Positions 1 through 15,925 of a DNA stretch of 64,000 nucleotides are shown piece by piece. Both the position numbers and the translations under genes were made by a program. Within the stretch, counting starts at the first letter, position 1; the number at the start of each line of letters is the position of its first letter. A model generated the notes under the pieces. It was given only the letters and a program-made list of their open reading frames with translations. It ran no database searches and had not been told where the DNA came from. Origin of the DNA: Microplitis mediator (taxonomy: Eukaryota; Arthropoda; Insecta; Hymenoptera; Braconidae); NCBI RefSeq assembly GCF_029852145.1, contig NC_079970.1:4960001-5024000 (forward strand). Direction: 5' to 3'.

Positions 1-2199
<2,199 letters not shown>

Positions 2200-3407
2200 T
2201 TAATTTAACCGAGGCGTCTTTTATTGTGTGTAGTGTTGTTGTCGTATGTGCTGTTCTAAACTACTCGACGCGCGCAATATCCAGCGCTTGCGTCAATTTA
2301 TTGCCTTCGAAAGGTAGGGCAAAACAACACGTAGCGATGCTTTCAATCCGCCGAGGGGAGTCTACTCATCTCCGGTGGTAACTCTCTCGACACACCGCAA
2401 GTGGACCATTCTTTCGTCAAGACGCGCGCCGAGATCGTGATTTTAAAAAATTAAGCCCCCGAGTGATGGCTCTATTGCTTGATAAAAAAAAAAAAAAATT
2501 AATACAAGTTACACTAGTCGGAAATATAAAATTCGAAATTAGGACATTTAGTTGTGCGCTGTAACGCTTTTTTTTTTTTAATGACAAGTAAAAAAATAAC
2601 TCGCTCGTTAAAACAACTCAAACGCGGTCTTAAATCTGTTTTTAAGGACAAAAAAAATCGTTGAGAGCTTGAGGAAAATTTAAAAAAGTTAGACAGTTGA
2701 TTGAGGGAGGATGCTGTCGCAATTGGGAAAAGGAAAAAATAGTAATAATAATAGTAATAAAAGTAAATGCAACAAAAGATGTGCAAAAGGGATGAAATAA
2801 GTGGGAGAAGGTGGGGGAGGATGAAAAAGAGTCAGATGTAGTTGAGGAAGGGGGTAATAAAAGGGGGGTAAAGTAGAGACATAAAGTAGACGAAAGGGAG
2901 AAAAAAGAAAGTGTTGTGAAAAAGAGTAGGGTGAGGAGTAAAAGACAGGCGTTGGGGGTTAGTTGCGCAAGAGAAAGGAACTAGTTGTTGCAGTAGTAGT
3001 GGTAGTATTAGTATTAGTATTAGTCGAAGTAGAAGTAGAAGTAGTGGACGAGGCGCACGAGCGAGAACAAGACGGAGACATCAGGGGATCGGCGCTAGTG
3101 GTAGTAGGGACACTGTAAGGGACGGAGAGACCGACGCGCCAATGGGACCAGGGCATAAGAGGGTTGACGTTGGCCCAGGGTGATCCTAGTCACACAGTCG
3201 CGCGCCAAACTCTTGGTCGGCACGTCCTCACTCTAGTCGCTGCTCTAGGCTTCTTCCTATCGGACTTTTCTCCTCACAGTCAACTAAGTGAGACTTAATC
3301 TCTCGCTAACAACCATCCCGTGTAGGGAATTTAACTACCGGCTTCCGTGTTACCGTTGAGTTCTCTACGTCACTGGTTTGCATAACTCAAGACTTGGAAA
3401 TATTCAG
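2200..3407 (+). promoter_or_regulatory. GC-richer patch, possible promoter and 5' untranslated exon
   Basis: CpG words (GACGCGCGC, GTCGCGCGCC) are clustered here in an AT-rich surround. TCACAGTCA at about 3273-3281 is initiator-like, and a good donor (ATTCAG then GTCAGT) lies at 3407/3408. The stretch at 3000-3050 is a GTAGTATTA-type simple repeat. This could be a 5' exon of a gene with exons elsewhere, even of otopetrin with a very long first intron, but nothing proves the link. Confidence 0.25.
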
Positions 3408-5553
3408 GTCAGTTTTTTTATCTATTTAATTACTCACTACTTTATTTTTAAATACTTCTTTTTTTTGCTACTTTTCTAGTTTTTTTTTTTTTTTTTTTTT
3501 TACTTTTTATTTGATGTATGATCCATACCAACAAAGTTTGCAAAGAACTTTAGTAATTGTAACTTGTTGAGTCACGTGTTCTTCATTTAATAAGTTTAGC
3601 TTTGCTCGCTTAACTTGGATCCTACTTTACAAAGGATTCAATTTCAATAACCCGCTTCTATCGATAGTTTCTCGAGGTTTGTAAAATAATTGATGTAATA
3701 ACACTTGAAGTGGTTTAAACTTAAGTTTACTGTTAATAACACATCGGCGATTAAGTTTTAAATTAAGATCCAGTGACTCGATAATTGATAATTTATTTAT
3801 AATTAGATTCCGCTAGACGTTAAATTTATCGATGATATTTATAATTAAAATCTTAGTGTATAATTATTTTGAAAGTTTAAATAGTTTTTGGTTGTAACAG
3901 AAGGGAAAGAATCTAAATGTCAGTTAGGAGACACCAGGGTGGATAATAATTGAATCAAATGATAATTAGTTAGTAGCTCTCTGGAGATTGAATGTCAGTC
4001 GAGTTTTAATTTGATAAACGCTAACGCTTGTTAGTAGGTACACTAATTGATTATCACGAGTACAGAGTACTGAGACAAGTAGTGCGCCAAACGATGCGTG
4101 GGTTCTGTCTTTACAGTGTCCTGATTCCTCATTCAAATGTATCAACAATTATTACATTTATACGAGTAAATATTCCTCATTATCGTTGATGGTAATTTAG
4201 ATTTACTCGACAATTAATATCGCGCATTACCACGGGAGGTTTTACAACCGGAGAAGCTGAGCTGAGAGTGAAAATTACCGCGAATAGGGAGCGGGAAAAA
4301 CTCGGCGAGAGTTGACTTAAAAAATGAGTTGATACGCCCGCGGAAAAATTAGGGAGGGTATGAAAGAAGTGGTACAGTTAAAGACGGTTAACAAGATGAA
4401 GAAAATAAAAATGATAAGGGGAAGGAGAGAAAGAGAATCGTTCCTGCCGGCAGTTGAAGCAATTGGTGCTTATTTAAAAATCCCATCAAGGACGCACTCC
4501 AAATGACCCAGCCAACTCTCTGTCATCTTTTTCCTCTTTTAACTTTCTCCCGGCTGAGAAATGAATTTTTAAAAAAGAAATAAAAATAATAATAATAATA
4601 ACAATAAAATAGGAAAGCAAAAAATAGAGAGGATTGTCTGATTGGATTGTAAGCTCAATTTACGCTACCGTCGATTCCCCGTTCTTTTTCACAATCCTTA
4701 CCAGAAGACGGATACTCTGAGAAACTGGAACACATCTCCAGTTGGTATTAGACTCTCTGCGTCCACGTTGTTCCTTTCTTACTGTTTATTTTTTTACTCT
4801 TATTTCGGAAATTCAATTTTTCATAGTCGGATTACGGATGTCACAATAAAACCAATTGAAAATTTTACCGGCATTTTGTATGTAAAAAAAAAATTTCTTA
4901 TTTATTTATTCAATTTTTTGCTAAATTAATATTTAGTTTCGTAGATGGAGTAAATCCGGTAGTAGGAGTGCTGGAGATTAATTGCATGGTAATTAGATTT
5001 AATTTAAGTAGATTTATTAATTAATTCATTCTATAGCCAGTATAATTTTGAATCAATTGGAAAAAAAAAAAAAAATTAATTACGTTTTAGAGATTCACGC
5101 ATACATTGGAAGTGTGCATGGGAGTTGATACGGAGCGAATGTGTGTGTCATAACGAACTGATTGTTCGTCGGGAGATTTTATTCGCTAGAAATGATATTT
5201 GATTCGGATTTTATTCTCACGAGAAGCCTATCACACGCTGCCAGGAATATACCATATATATATTTATCAAAAACACTCACGTCCCGTCTGCACAATAAAA
5301 AAGTTTATCTTTTTAAAAATTCAAAAGAATCGCGCGAATTCAAAGTTCATTAGCAAGTCCAATGCTCGATAAATCTTAAGAAAAACATTTAAAATTTATC
5401 TTAAGTATACAATAAATTTTTTACAGCAGTCGGAGGGCCAGTCCCAATATTTGAAATTGTCTTCGAGTCTCTAAAAATTTTATTTAGGTAAAAAAAATTT
5501 TAAATTTCGTTCTATCGCTTGACTCATTAAACTAAAAATCAAAATCCGATTTC
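3408..5553. other. Non-coding AT-rich DNA
   Basis: A long T run at about 3480-3500 and an (AAT)n tract at 4577-4600. No exon or element recognised. Confidence 0.4.
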
Positions 5554-5891
5554 CCATACAAAGGCCGAGCTTCAAAATTTTCCTATAGATCGGTCGATGC
5601 CTGGTTTGCAATGATTGGCCAATAAATGGCTAACTATACTGACCCGTGCATGGTCAATCATTGGCAGCCGTCTTTTTGCTTATAAAACCGGCGCACAATT
5701 AGCCGCCGTTCGTTGGCCAACGGTTAGATCGAGTGCTTTTGATACCAAGCTTTGGCCGATGATTGATTGCCACGATTGGCCAATGCTTGGCATGCCGTTA
5801 TCATCCGATATTTAGCCGATCTTCGGCCGATGCTTGAAAATTGGCAGCCATTTACGACCCAGTAATGGGCCGATTATTTTTTTTTGTATGG
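5554..5891. mobile_element. Element with CCATACAAA ends and reiterated TTGGCC words
   Basis: CCATACAAA at 5554-5562 and TTTGTATGG at 5883-5891 bound 338 bp packed with GATTGGCCAAT, TTGGCCGATG, CATTGGCAGCC and GTTGGCCAACG. This word set is absent elsewhere in the window. No coding frame is convincing. Confidence 0.5.
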
Positions 5892-8224
5892 ATTATTGAG
5901 TATTTAAATTCCTAAAAGTAATCGAAATTTATAGCTCTATTTATTGGAATGAAATTTAAAATAAATATATCGGAAAGTTGATGATAAAATAAAAATTTTT
6001 CGGTATTTAAGTAAACTCGATATTTTATTAAAGTTTCCAGTTTAATTATGAGGATGCGGGCAGCAAATAATTAAACAGTATCCGGTAGATAAATATTGTT
6101 CAGTGTAATAACTTGTTTGGGTATTAAATTGGTATGTAATACCGCGAATAATAATCACGAGCCCGCGAATTCCTACGCGGTGAGACGCGGGCAACTTTTC
6201 TGGGATGAGACTCGCTAAAAAATGAAACAAAGCCAAACAGTTTTAAACAAAAAAGTAAAGCTTTTATCGACTGGCTCCACACGCTGCATCATAATACTCC
6301 CTCATTAAATATCTATTTTTTTTTATGCATTTAAAAACAAAATCTATTATTAATAATAAAACGACCGTTAATATGCTGCCGATTAACCCCCTTTTAGTTG
6401 TTTAATTACGACAAACATATATATTTTAAAGTATAACGAATCCCTCAATTAAAACATTAATTGCAGGACACTTGATATACCCGCAGCAAAAGTTCACCAT
6501 CAAACTCTTGATAAACTTTATAATAGAGTTTTAACGTTTAACTATAACGGCATTTACTAATTTTTTTTTTTTATTCTACGCCATTGTCATTTTTATTTAT
6601 TATTTCACTCAGTCTCTTTATTATCATTTACCTCTCAAGCTTTTTATCAGACTGACACGAGGCGTCTCACGTCCATGGCGACGATTCCAAGCCGTCCAAT
6701 TATTAGAAACCAATAATAGAAACGATAAGTCTGAGATATAAGTGAGAGAATAAGAGCTCAGGCATCTTAGAAAGTCACCACGTTAAAGAAAATAAAAATA
6801 TGAATTTCAACAATTTTACTCTTAGGCCAGTAATTAAAAGTTGAAAAAAGGAGGGAAAAAAAAATAAAAATAGTCGACGTGATATTGAGGAAAAAAAATG
6901 AAATAAAATTTTATTTGACACTATCCGAACACAATTACGCGGACGTCAGAACAAGTATGGAGCCATCGTGTATATGTATCCATATATATTGCTGCTTAAA
7001 GCATAAGGGATGGTTCTAGATGTCCGGGAAGTGGCAATCTCCAGCTTGAAATTAGAAAAAGTAAAGCCGAGAGAGAGAAAGATGGACGCATCTATTGGCC
7101 CTCTCTCTTCCTTATTTTATCTCCTATCGCTGCACGACTGGCTAGCCTTGTCCTCGGGAATGAAAAATGCGTTCAACGATCAAGTTTAAATTTTTTTTAT
7201 AAATTATCAGGTAATTTCGCGCTAGCTCTGACGCTCCGAGATCTGAATATTGATAAAAGACTCAATAATTACAAAGTATATCGATGATAAATTATCGGAA
7301 TATTCATAATTCGTTCGAGAATTTAAACAAAACTTTTTTCTTGATATGAGAAGTTTTAAATTTTAATCTAAAATTATTCAATATCGCTTACGTAGTTTTG
7401 AATTATTCCCGGCAAGTTATTGAAAAAAACTCGGAAAGTAGAAAAAAATAGTATGAAAAGAAAATTAAATTATCTGGGCTGAAAAAAAAATTTGAAAAAT
7501 AATCTTGGCTCGATCAAAGATGACATCAACCCGGCGAATATCTCAGTTACTCGGATATTATATCAATATAGCATATATATATAACATTGAAGAAAATTAA
7601 TTAGATACTTAGCTTGAAGCTACAACGGAGTTAAACCAAGTACATGACTTTTGCTCCTGAAAGACATATCTCGCTTGTTCGCCCACACACACACGCTAGT
7701 ATTTTAGTACATATAATTTTCTGATATAGTACAGTACATAATATAATCTATATAATATATATATATTATAAAATGAAAGAAAGTACGCACATAGTTCATT
7801 GAATGAACGACGCCTGAATGAGGGATTAAATCTATGTGAGCGGAGACGCATCCGGGAATTGAGTTCTCTCAGTAAATCGATCAGGATTCGCGCACTACTA
7901 TCTTCATAATACTTTATACCTGTATATACTGGTATATGATTAAGTTTTTACCCACCATACATCTATACACACACACCCACACACATAAAAATATATTTAC
8001 GGAATAATTTACTGCGCTGACACGTAAATTGACACCGCAATAATAGATGCATAATTGAATCTTAGATTAAATTTTTTATCCATACAATTTTTTTTTTACT
8101 ATTTAGCAACTCAAGTTTTATCGAATATCTGGTTTTAAGAGGAATAGCCACTGGGAAATTTCAAAAAAAAAATTTCTTTTTTTATTATTAAATCAAAGTT
8201 TATATATTCAAAAATATGTATCTA
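5892..8224. other. Non-coding AT-rich DNA
   Basis: Short ATATAT tracts (about 7565, 7740, 7970) and a CACACA tract near 7684. No gene or element recognised. Confidence 0.4.
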
Positions 8225-8830
8225 CACGGAAATAAATTTTCTCTAAAAATTACCGTTATATTCACGGTAATCGTGGGACGAATGGCATGACCTAATCACA
8301 CGGAAAAAAATGATTGTAGTTCAACTTCTAATTATTTATGTTATGTTCAATAATTAATGTCGTTTCGATCAGTAAAATTATGATTTTAATTTTTAAACTG
8401 CTATAATTAACAGTTAATCGTTGAAATATACTGCTTGACTATTTAAAATTACTAGTTAAACCTTAAAAAACTACAAGACACTTGTCAAAAAAGTGCATCT
8501 GTTATTAATTTCTTACGTTCTACTGCAGTAATATTTACTGAGATTCGGTCTAGGCGCGCTGTTGACGAGAACCTCAGTAATATTTACTAATATTTTTTAT
8601 CCGTGCATTTGTCGGTAAGCGAACTAATTTTTAAATTTTTGTCAACAAATTTTACCGTAGTCTACTGTAAATTTTATTCGGTTTTCGGTAAATTTTATGA
8701 AGTCTACCACAAAATAAACAAATTTTTTCGTAATTTTTATTTTAAAAATAGTAATAAATAAAAGCGCCGCATTATGTCCCACGATTACAGTGAATTTAAC
8801 GATAATTTTTAAAGAAAATTTATTTACGTG
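8225..8830. mobile_element. TA-flanked palindromic MITE with a nested relative
   Basis: 54-nt terminal arms (8225-8278 and 8777-8830) match at about 49 positions and are flanked by TA. The left end is CACGGAAATAAATTTTC. Inside, 8299 (CACGGAAAAAAATGATT) to 8605 (TTTTTTATCCGTG) looks like a second element of the same terminal type. Tc1/mariner-like non-autonomous element by its TA flanks. Confidence 0.7.
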
Positions 8831-9470
8831 TAGAGTTTTATATGAAAATTCCGAATATTTTTCAAGTTATAGTCATTTTTGTGACAGCGCGTCAACTGAC
8901 CGTTGCATCGACTAGAAACTTTAAACGCGTTTTTCTCAAAACTACTTTTTTTGAACTGGTTGCATCTGTAATTTACATAAATATGAACCGATTCGCAACT
9001 TTTTTCCGTATTCGTCTATTCAGTAGCTACAGTTGCGCGTAGAGGATTTTTAAAATTTTGATTTTTAAGATTTTTTAGGGCTGTTTGAATCTAAAAAAAT
9101 GAGAAAAAAAAACGAAAAAATTTGTAATATGCCGCCATTTTTTTTCAAATTCAAATTTTCAAAATCCCCTACGTGGAACAATAACCACATGCATACAGAT
9201 TACAACGCGGTTTGTTTTTTTTGTTTCTGATAATCCGTTTTCGAGTTAGAGATGAGACCGTGGTTGGGGCCAATTTTTTTGGTGCTCCACAAAAATGCTT
9301 ATAACTTCGTAACGACATGATATTTTTAAATAAAAATTTAGGAGAATTATCTTCAATGTATACTTTATAAAACAAAAGAAACCCGATCTCCAAATTCCTT
9401 TATTATCCCAGTCAAAAAAATTCACGAAAATCACCTATTTTTTCGATCCTCAGTGAATATCCCCCTTAAG
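8831..9470. repeat. Probable old dispersed repeat
   Basis: GTAGAGGATTTTTAAAATTT at about 9039 is the rough complement of TTTTCAAAATCCCCTACG at 9157-9174, and the flanking text has the TTATAACTTCG style common in degraded insect repeats. Borders are unclear and no protein is recognised. Confidence 0.3.
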
Positions 9471-11319
9471 TTCTATTCAACTGAAATAAAAATAATTATC
9501 ATTCAAAATAAAAAAAAGTCCCACTGAAAACGGGGTTTAATAAACGTAAGTGCATATGACCGAGGTATTATGCTGATTCGTTTGTATATAAATCACTTAA
9601 TATCTATAAATGGAATGAGATGGGATGGTAATAGTGAGAGAGCGTTGATCACTGTCAGATATACATAAAAGTGTGTTGTGTTTTCTCTTGAGTTTTTGTG
9701 CTCACCACAACGATCAGCAAATAAAATCATGGTCTACCTCAATCGTCCTCGCTCTGCTCATTCCCATTCTGTGGTCATCAATCTCGCTCCTCTATATATA
9801 CATCCACTCTTTGCAGTGTGTGCAGAGCTTTTCAATACGCTACTTGCAACAGGTTCGAGATTAATGAAAGAAGGTGTGCCGTATTGGAATAAAAACGGCA
9901 ACAAAAAAAAATATGTGTTCATTGACTATGGATTTGCGGGAATTAAAATTACAAATGTTTAGGTTCAAATCAATGTGGTTGCAGTAAAAAAAAAAATCGT
10001 TTGTCTATTGAGTAATATATTTTTTTATCCGAAGATTTGTTTTTTCGGGGCAGAAAAGAAAAATCTGGGCAATAAAACTGAACAGTAAACACGTAGCAGT
10101 AAAAAAGTGGGTAGCGTCGGAGAAAATGAAAATATATAGGATAGGATCCGAAAAATAAAAAGCTCGGTATCAGAACAATAAAATTAACCGGCAAAGCTCC
10201 TGGAAGAATGAAAAGAAATGAAATTTTATTTTATTCCGTGTGAAACTATTCAACTGTCTAGTAGTCTAAGGCTACTCTGAGACTAGACTCCGAGTGTCTC
10301 CAACCGAATCCTCTTCCAACTTCCAACATATACATGAACATGCATACAGAGAAGGAAAATAAATTTTTGTATCGTTTATGAAACTAACCAACTGGAAAAG
10401 TAGACGGTTCTTTAACCATTTTATCTTTTATAGTATTATATAAATACATATTTATAGACACTAAAAAATTCCCACAACACTCGTATATATAAAATATATA
10501 TATTATATTATATGCATAACATTAATACGATCATATGTGCATATAACATTTATTTATATATAGATATATATAGAAAGAGTGAGGAGTTGATTCGGTCGGT
10601 TCGAAAATGACAGAGACGTAAATTCCCAAGAGAAAGAGCTTTCGTCGGTTCACTATTCCGTGCACTCCAGCGAATGAAACGGGACCCGGTTCATAGAAGT
10701 GAGGTTACACAGTTCTGATACCCGCACACACAGAGAAGAGACCAAGCAAAAGGAAGAGGAAAAAGGAATAATGGAGAGCTGAAAATCGGATGGTCTAGTT
10801 TCTGCGAGTGGCAATAGTGAGAGTGAGCAAGTGAGGATAGGAGACCAGTAATCGTAAAATTTCTTTTCATGAATATGCATCGGTGAATAGCTACGCATAG
10901 CAATTTGAGGGGCTTATTGTGCAGATATATGTCGGCAAGTCCTATAGTAAACTCTATGCATAATAGGATGCGTATGGGAAATCGAAGAAGAGTCAGCATC
11001 AGGCGCAGAGACCATGCACCACGCATAATTATTAGTGCGTTTAATCATCCGGCTCTACGAGTGTCAATGCATGTGGGTTACGGGTATGTTACGTGTCGCT
11101 TGTGTCATGCATAGTAGATATTTGTATGGACGAATATTTGTAACACGTATATCCTATTGAGTAGATATGTATAATCAATGGTGTCTGAATTAATCCGTGA
11201 TCAGTGGATCAACCACCGTGGCTTGTTGAACGACTTTTCAAGGATCAATGAGCTTTTAATTTAATATTTACTTTGTCTACTTAATTATCTTTGTTTTTAT
11301 TTTCACCTCAAACTCCGTA
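9471..11319. other. Non-coding DNA with a GC-richer unique patch
   Basis: 10.6-11.1 kb is less AT-rich, with E-box-like and GAGAG words, and holds overlapping short open frames on both strands, none recognisable. ATATAT tracts occur at 10440-10570. Confidence 0.3.
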
Positions 11320-11701
11320 CACGGACAAAAATTTCCTGTTTCTGCAACAGGAGGCATTCATGTTGCAGCAACAGGATTAATATTGTTGTTGCGACTTGAT
11401 AGTAAGTATAATTACACAGTAAAAAATGTTGTGTCATTGTGTAAAAAAACTTAGTGTTACAAATTTTTGTGTTAAATATTTAACACTTTTATGTGTACAT
11501 TTAAGATTTATTCTGCTAAATCAACGCAAAAAAGTGTTAAATATTTAACACAAAAATTTGCAACACTAAGTTTTTTGACGCAATGAAACAACATTTTTTA
11601 CCGTGTAACTATATTTTACTATTAAGTCGCAACAACAGTATCAATCCTGTTGCTGCAACAGGAGGCATTCATGTTGCAGCAACAGGAAATTTTTTTCCAT
11701 G
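11320..11701. mobile_element. TA-flanked palindromic MITE (outer), split at its centre
   Basis: Outer ends CACGGACAAAAATTTCC and GGAAATTTTTTTCCATG are flanked by TA at 11318-11319 and 11702-11703. The arms, with TGTTGCAGCAACAGG words, run inward about 90 nt and meet at the inner element 11415-11605. Confidence 0.8.
11415..11605. mobile_element. TA-flanked palindromic MITE (inner), at the dyad centre of another
   Basis: The ends CACAGTAAAAAATGTTG and CAACATTTTTTACCGTG are flanked by TA (11413-11414, 11606-11607). The arms contain GTGTTAAATATTTAACAC, itself a perfect palindrome. 191 bp, no coding capacity. Confidence 0.8.
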
Positions 11702-11703
11702 TA

Positions 11704-14700
11704 ATTATCAAAATTCATTAAGAATATGAGTGAATTTTTTTTTTTCATTTTACTGAGCTACCCCGCTCTGTCCGTAATGATAACACGAGACCAGAAAATT
11801 CTTCCTCTCCCCTACCCTGTTCTTGATGTTTTAGATTGTTGGTAAAAGTAAAAAAATTTGGTATGATGCTAATTAAATGGCAAGTTTCGTAGTCCAGAAT
11901 TTATAAAAATGTAATCTAAAATAGCGGGTCCTTTATACGAGAGGTAAAAAATGTTTATGAGAACAGAGCATGCACGCGTTCTATTAGCAGATGGTACGAC
12001 TCTGTCAGTGAGTAAATGTCTGACCTAACCAGCATACATCTACTGCGTTTATCCGTAAATTATATATGTTCCCAGTACCAGCAGACTGCATGCAATAAAA
12101 ATATAATTAATCTTGTCTTTGGCTCTCAACTTTATTTATTTATTTAATTTAATGTACTTTTTGTTAGTGCATACATTCAGCCAATCTAATAACTTGTCTC
12201 TAAAGCCAACATTCATATATCCGGCATCAATAGGAACACATCAGCCGCATCGATGCGTGGGCTCGATTACCCGCACACAGACACACGTTACATCGTCCTC
12301 CACATTCGCGACCCAACAATACTCGATAATGTCAATCTCACGAATATATATTTGTCCAACCAGCAGAAAAGCCAAAGCCTAGAGGCGACCGTCGCTAGAT
12401 CTCGTAAATTCCCAACAGTTCTCGATCAGTATAAATACACAAAACAATATCACCCATAGTGCACAACATATGCATATAAATATACACACAACCCAACAAT
12501 GCGGCTTAGAGGATAAAAAATAACCAAGCCAAAAAGTTTAAATAAAAGAAAGATAAATATCAGTAAGAGAAATTTTTTTTTTCGCTCACCCACGTTGTTC
12601 TATCACACCACCTAAAATTACTGCCCGAAATTTTTTTTTCCCACCGACAGATACTAAAATGCAGCTACAAAATAGAGAATAGATACAGTGGATAAAATGA
12701 TAGTTAATGACCGACTGATCCAGGTAATCCCTGAGCCCTTCCCCCTCTTCTGCCACTTGTGATATACGAACACGTGCAGTGTAACAACATATTAAAACAC
12801 ATATACATATTAAAAGTGTATCGATGAATCGGCAAATGGTTTCCATACATATGTTACATGTGTTGCCTGTAGCAGTTTTGCTAGTACCAGTACCTAGTAC
12901 AGTACCAGGGTCAGTAGCAATGCAAGTAGTAGAGAACTGGATCGTGATCCAGCGTGGGATGTCGAGGCTGGATACTTGTACATATATATCTGTGTATATA
13001 TGTATGTATGTATGTAATGTGCGAGAGGGTGAGCTCTGATATACTCAGTTTATTTACATACCAGGTTCATGTGTTCTCGTTACGGAGCATGGTCCCAACA
13101 GGCTTTGAAGATCCGGCATGATTATACATTTTATGACCGCGCTTTTTGCCCACCGTGCAACACTATACGCATCTATATGTATTTATATATATATATATGT
13201 ATAGGGAAGCATGCAGTGCAGCGCAATGTAGCAGAGAACATAGAGCATACGCACGAGGCCAGGCCACGGCACGGCTTATTGAGTAATCCTTTATTCGTTC
13301 GATTTAACGATGTACATAAAGAAGCATACGGTAAACGAGATTAAAAACTCGCAAATTATTTAAAACTATCGCTGGTAGTTTATTTATTTAGCGGATCTTT
13401 ATTGCCAGTGGACTGGGAATTAAATTCGAGTGGGAGCCAGTACTCTCCCGGCGAAACGTTAATTGTAATGAGTTTGTTATTTTAATTTTTTATTTATATT
13501 TAAGGCGTTTGTTGTTGTTTTTATTTTTTATACCCGCTAAAGCGATACTCGGTACGTGGTTACTTTTCGATTTACGTATACTTTTTCACGGCTTTCTGAC
13601 AACCGCCTCTTCCCTGGCGTCTCGTAATTAAAGTCCGCGGGAACTTAGATTGGAACGAATTTCGAAGTAGCGCTTCGACGGATAAACGAGTGCCGGTGAG
13701 GGGAAAAAGGGACCGTATATAGTTAGGAGACGATGCTATTCACTGTCAGCTACACTTTGCCTTTTATGTATATCACTTTAGATTTTGTTTTCCTTTTCCT
13801 TATCTTTTTTTTTTTTTATTTTTATCTTAAACTTTGCTGTCGCTGTATTTTGTAGCTGAAAATTTAAATTATATCTGATGCAATAAAATTTTGTATTCAT
13901 AAAAAAAAAATGAAGGCTAAATTGGAAAAGAGATATTGAAGAAAGAAATTATTATTGCTTCTTTCGTTCCGTTTTCAGATTTTTTCCTTTACCTTTTTTC
14001 ACCACAAAGTAGGGGAGGAAAAAAAATTCGTCTATATATATTTCGATTTCCGTTTCGATGAAAGTAGTCACGAGGACTAGAGTACTTATGCCAACATTTC
14101 CTGGGCCATTATAGGTTCTGGCTAGCGCATCCGGCGCGTCTGGCTCGCCTACGACCACCTAATTGACCGTACGTGCGGGGAATTTTTTACGAATGAAACG
14201 TTCCGTAGATAGAATAGGCTCCAGCACTAGACCCACTAGTCGTAGTCGTAACAGCGGCACAGTTGAGCGGGATTAAAGAAAGAAAACAAAAAGTTTATGT
14301 ATTTCAAAGAGATATTTTTAAAAAATGATATCGAAAAAAGGGGACTCGGTAATGCAGGAAACGATTTCCACAGTGAGAACTTTCAGAAGGACATTTAGAG
14401 CGAATGTAAGAGGAGCAATACAGTCGGTCAGGGTATCAGGGAGACTCCTCCCCTCGACGGGCTATTCATGCAGAGAAAAACCCGGGATGGAAAAACTATT
14501 TTTTAGATGGCTAATAAAGATTGCTGAAAATAAAGAAGGTGAGGGTGAAAATAAGGTGAATAAGAAGGGTTGGAGCTTGAATTCTCGGCTTTCAGAAAGC
14601 TAAAATTCTAAATTGCCCCTTCTGACATAATTTGCATTTTGCGTTTTGAGAAACCCGTTTTCCGTAAATTTATTCGGGGAATACGCCTGTTGAAATGCCA

Positions 14701-15925
14701 GCTGGGGTAGTGCCCTCATCCTCCGTGGCGACACACCAACTTTCACAACTTGAAATACACTAATGCTCGAAATCCTCCGTCTGTATATATATCTATCTAT
14801 ATATATATATAGATGCCTCTTTAAATTCATGCTTCTTGTCGTCTTGTCGGATGCCACAGAGATGCATAGATTCATCCGAATTTACATGTCGCTGAATTTA
14901 ATTTCCACATGTTGCAACACACGGATTATAAACATCATTTGTCTCAACTTTTTTTCGTACTTATCAAAAATTAAATTATTTTAATTGCAAAAAAACCGAT
15001 TCTATGGAGATAAAGCTAATTAATGCGAGACGTTTTAAAGTCAAATTTCCAAAGCTTTCAAATGACATTAGCGGACTGTTTTTTTTTTTTTTTTCAATTT
15101 TTTTTTCTGCAGAAGCACTTGCGAATTTATTTGCGATGCATTTACACACATAAATACTGAGTAGATAAATAAAAAACAATAGCATTTAATCACTTTACTG
15201 GGATAAAATATTTAAAACTGAAAATAAATAACGTATATATATATATATGGTGATGGCAATAAAATAAAATGGATTGAATTTTCATTAGTAATACGCATGA
15301 TTTATCAAACCACGTGTAACTCGTCAATTATTTGCACGTGACTTGTTCTAAATACACGTTTTAAAATAACAAAAATGTAAAAAAAAGTTTGTTTATATTT
15401 ATATATTTTTAAAATTGAACGTCATTGGAAATCCATCAAAGTATTTAAGCATTTATATCACGAGCAACTGGGCAGAAAGCTTCGATAAATAGATCGATAG
15501 TTAACTTTTAATAAATAAAGTAATAAATTTAAATGAAGAAAAAATATAATAGGAAAAGACGGCGGGTTTATTGGTTGCTCGATAAACGCACCGGGATATC
15601 TAAATCCATTACTGTCTGTTTCAAAGTTTAATTAAATAAGAAACGTTGGACTTCTTGCGTTAAAGGGGCCCTGAGTGGAAAGGAGTAAGACTCAGTTGCT
15701 GCTCAGACGAGGCGAGTAGGGATTTCACAAACATCCGGGAGAATGAAGAGTAAGCCGTGGATTGATGTATCGCTATCGCGGGATATATAAACTCTCGATA
15801 TATATCTGTGTTATTTATCGTTTATATATAAATTGTATTGACCCAATAACTGATAACTCGTTTCAAAATAAACATCAGCTCAATATTTAACATGAAATTG
15901 CTCGGGTGACCTCTTAATAATAATA
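11704..15925. other. Non-coding DNA with GC-richer patches
   Basis: 12.2-13.3 kb and 13.5-14.3 kb are less AT-rich and may be regulatory. (TATG)n lies at about 13003-13015. Short open frames here have no recognisable product. Confidence 0.3.

Noticed and set aside
2959..3156. Thr/Ser/Asn-rich open frame on the minus strand
   Set aside because: Produced by a GTAGTATTA simple repeat; no splice context or recognised domain.
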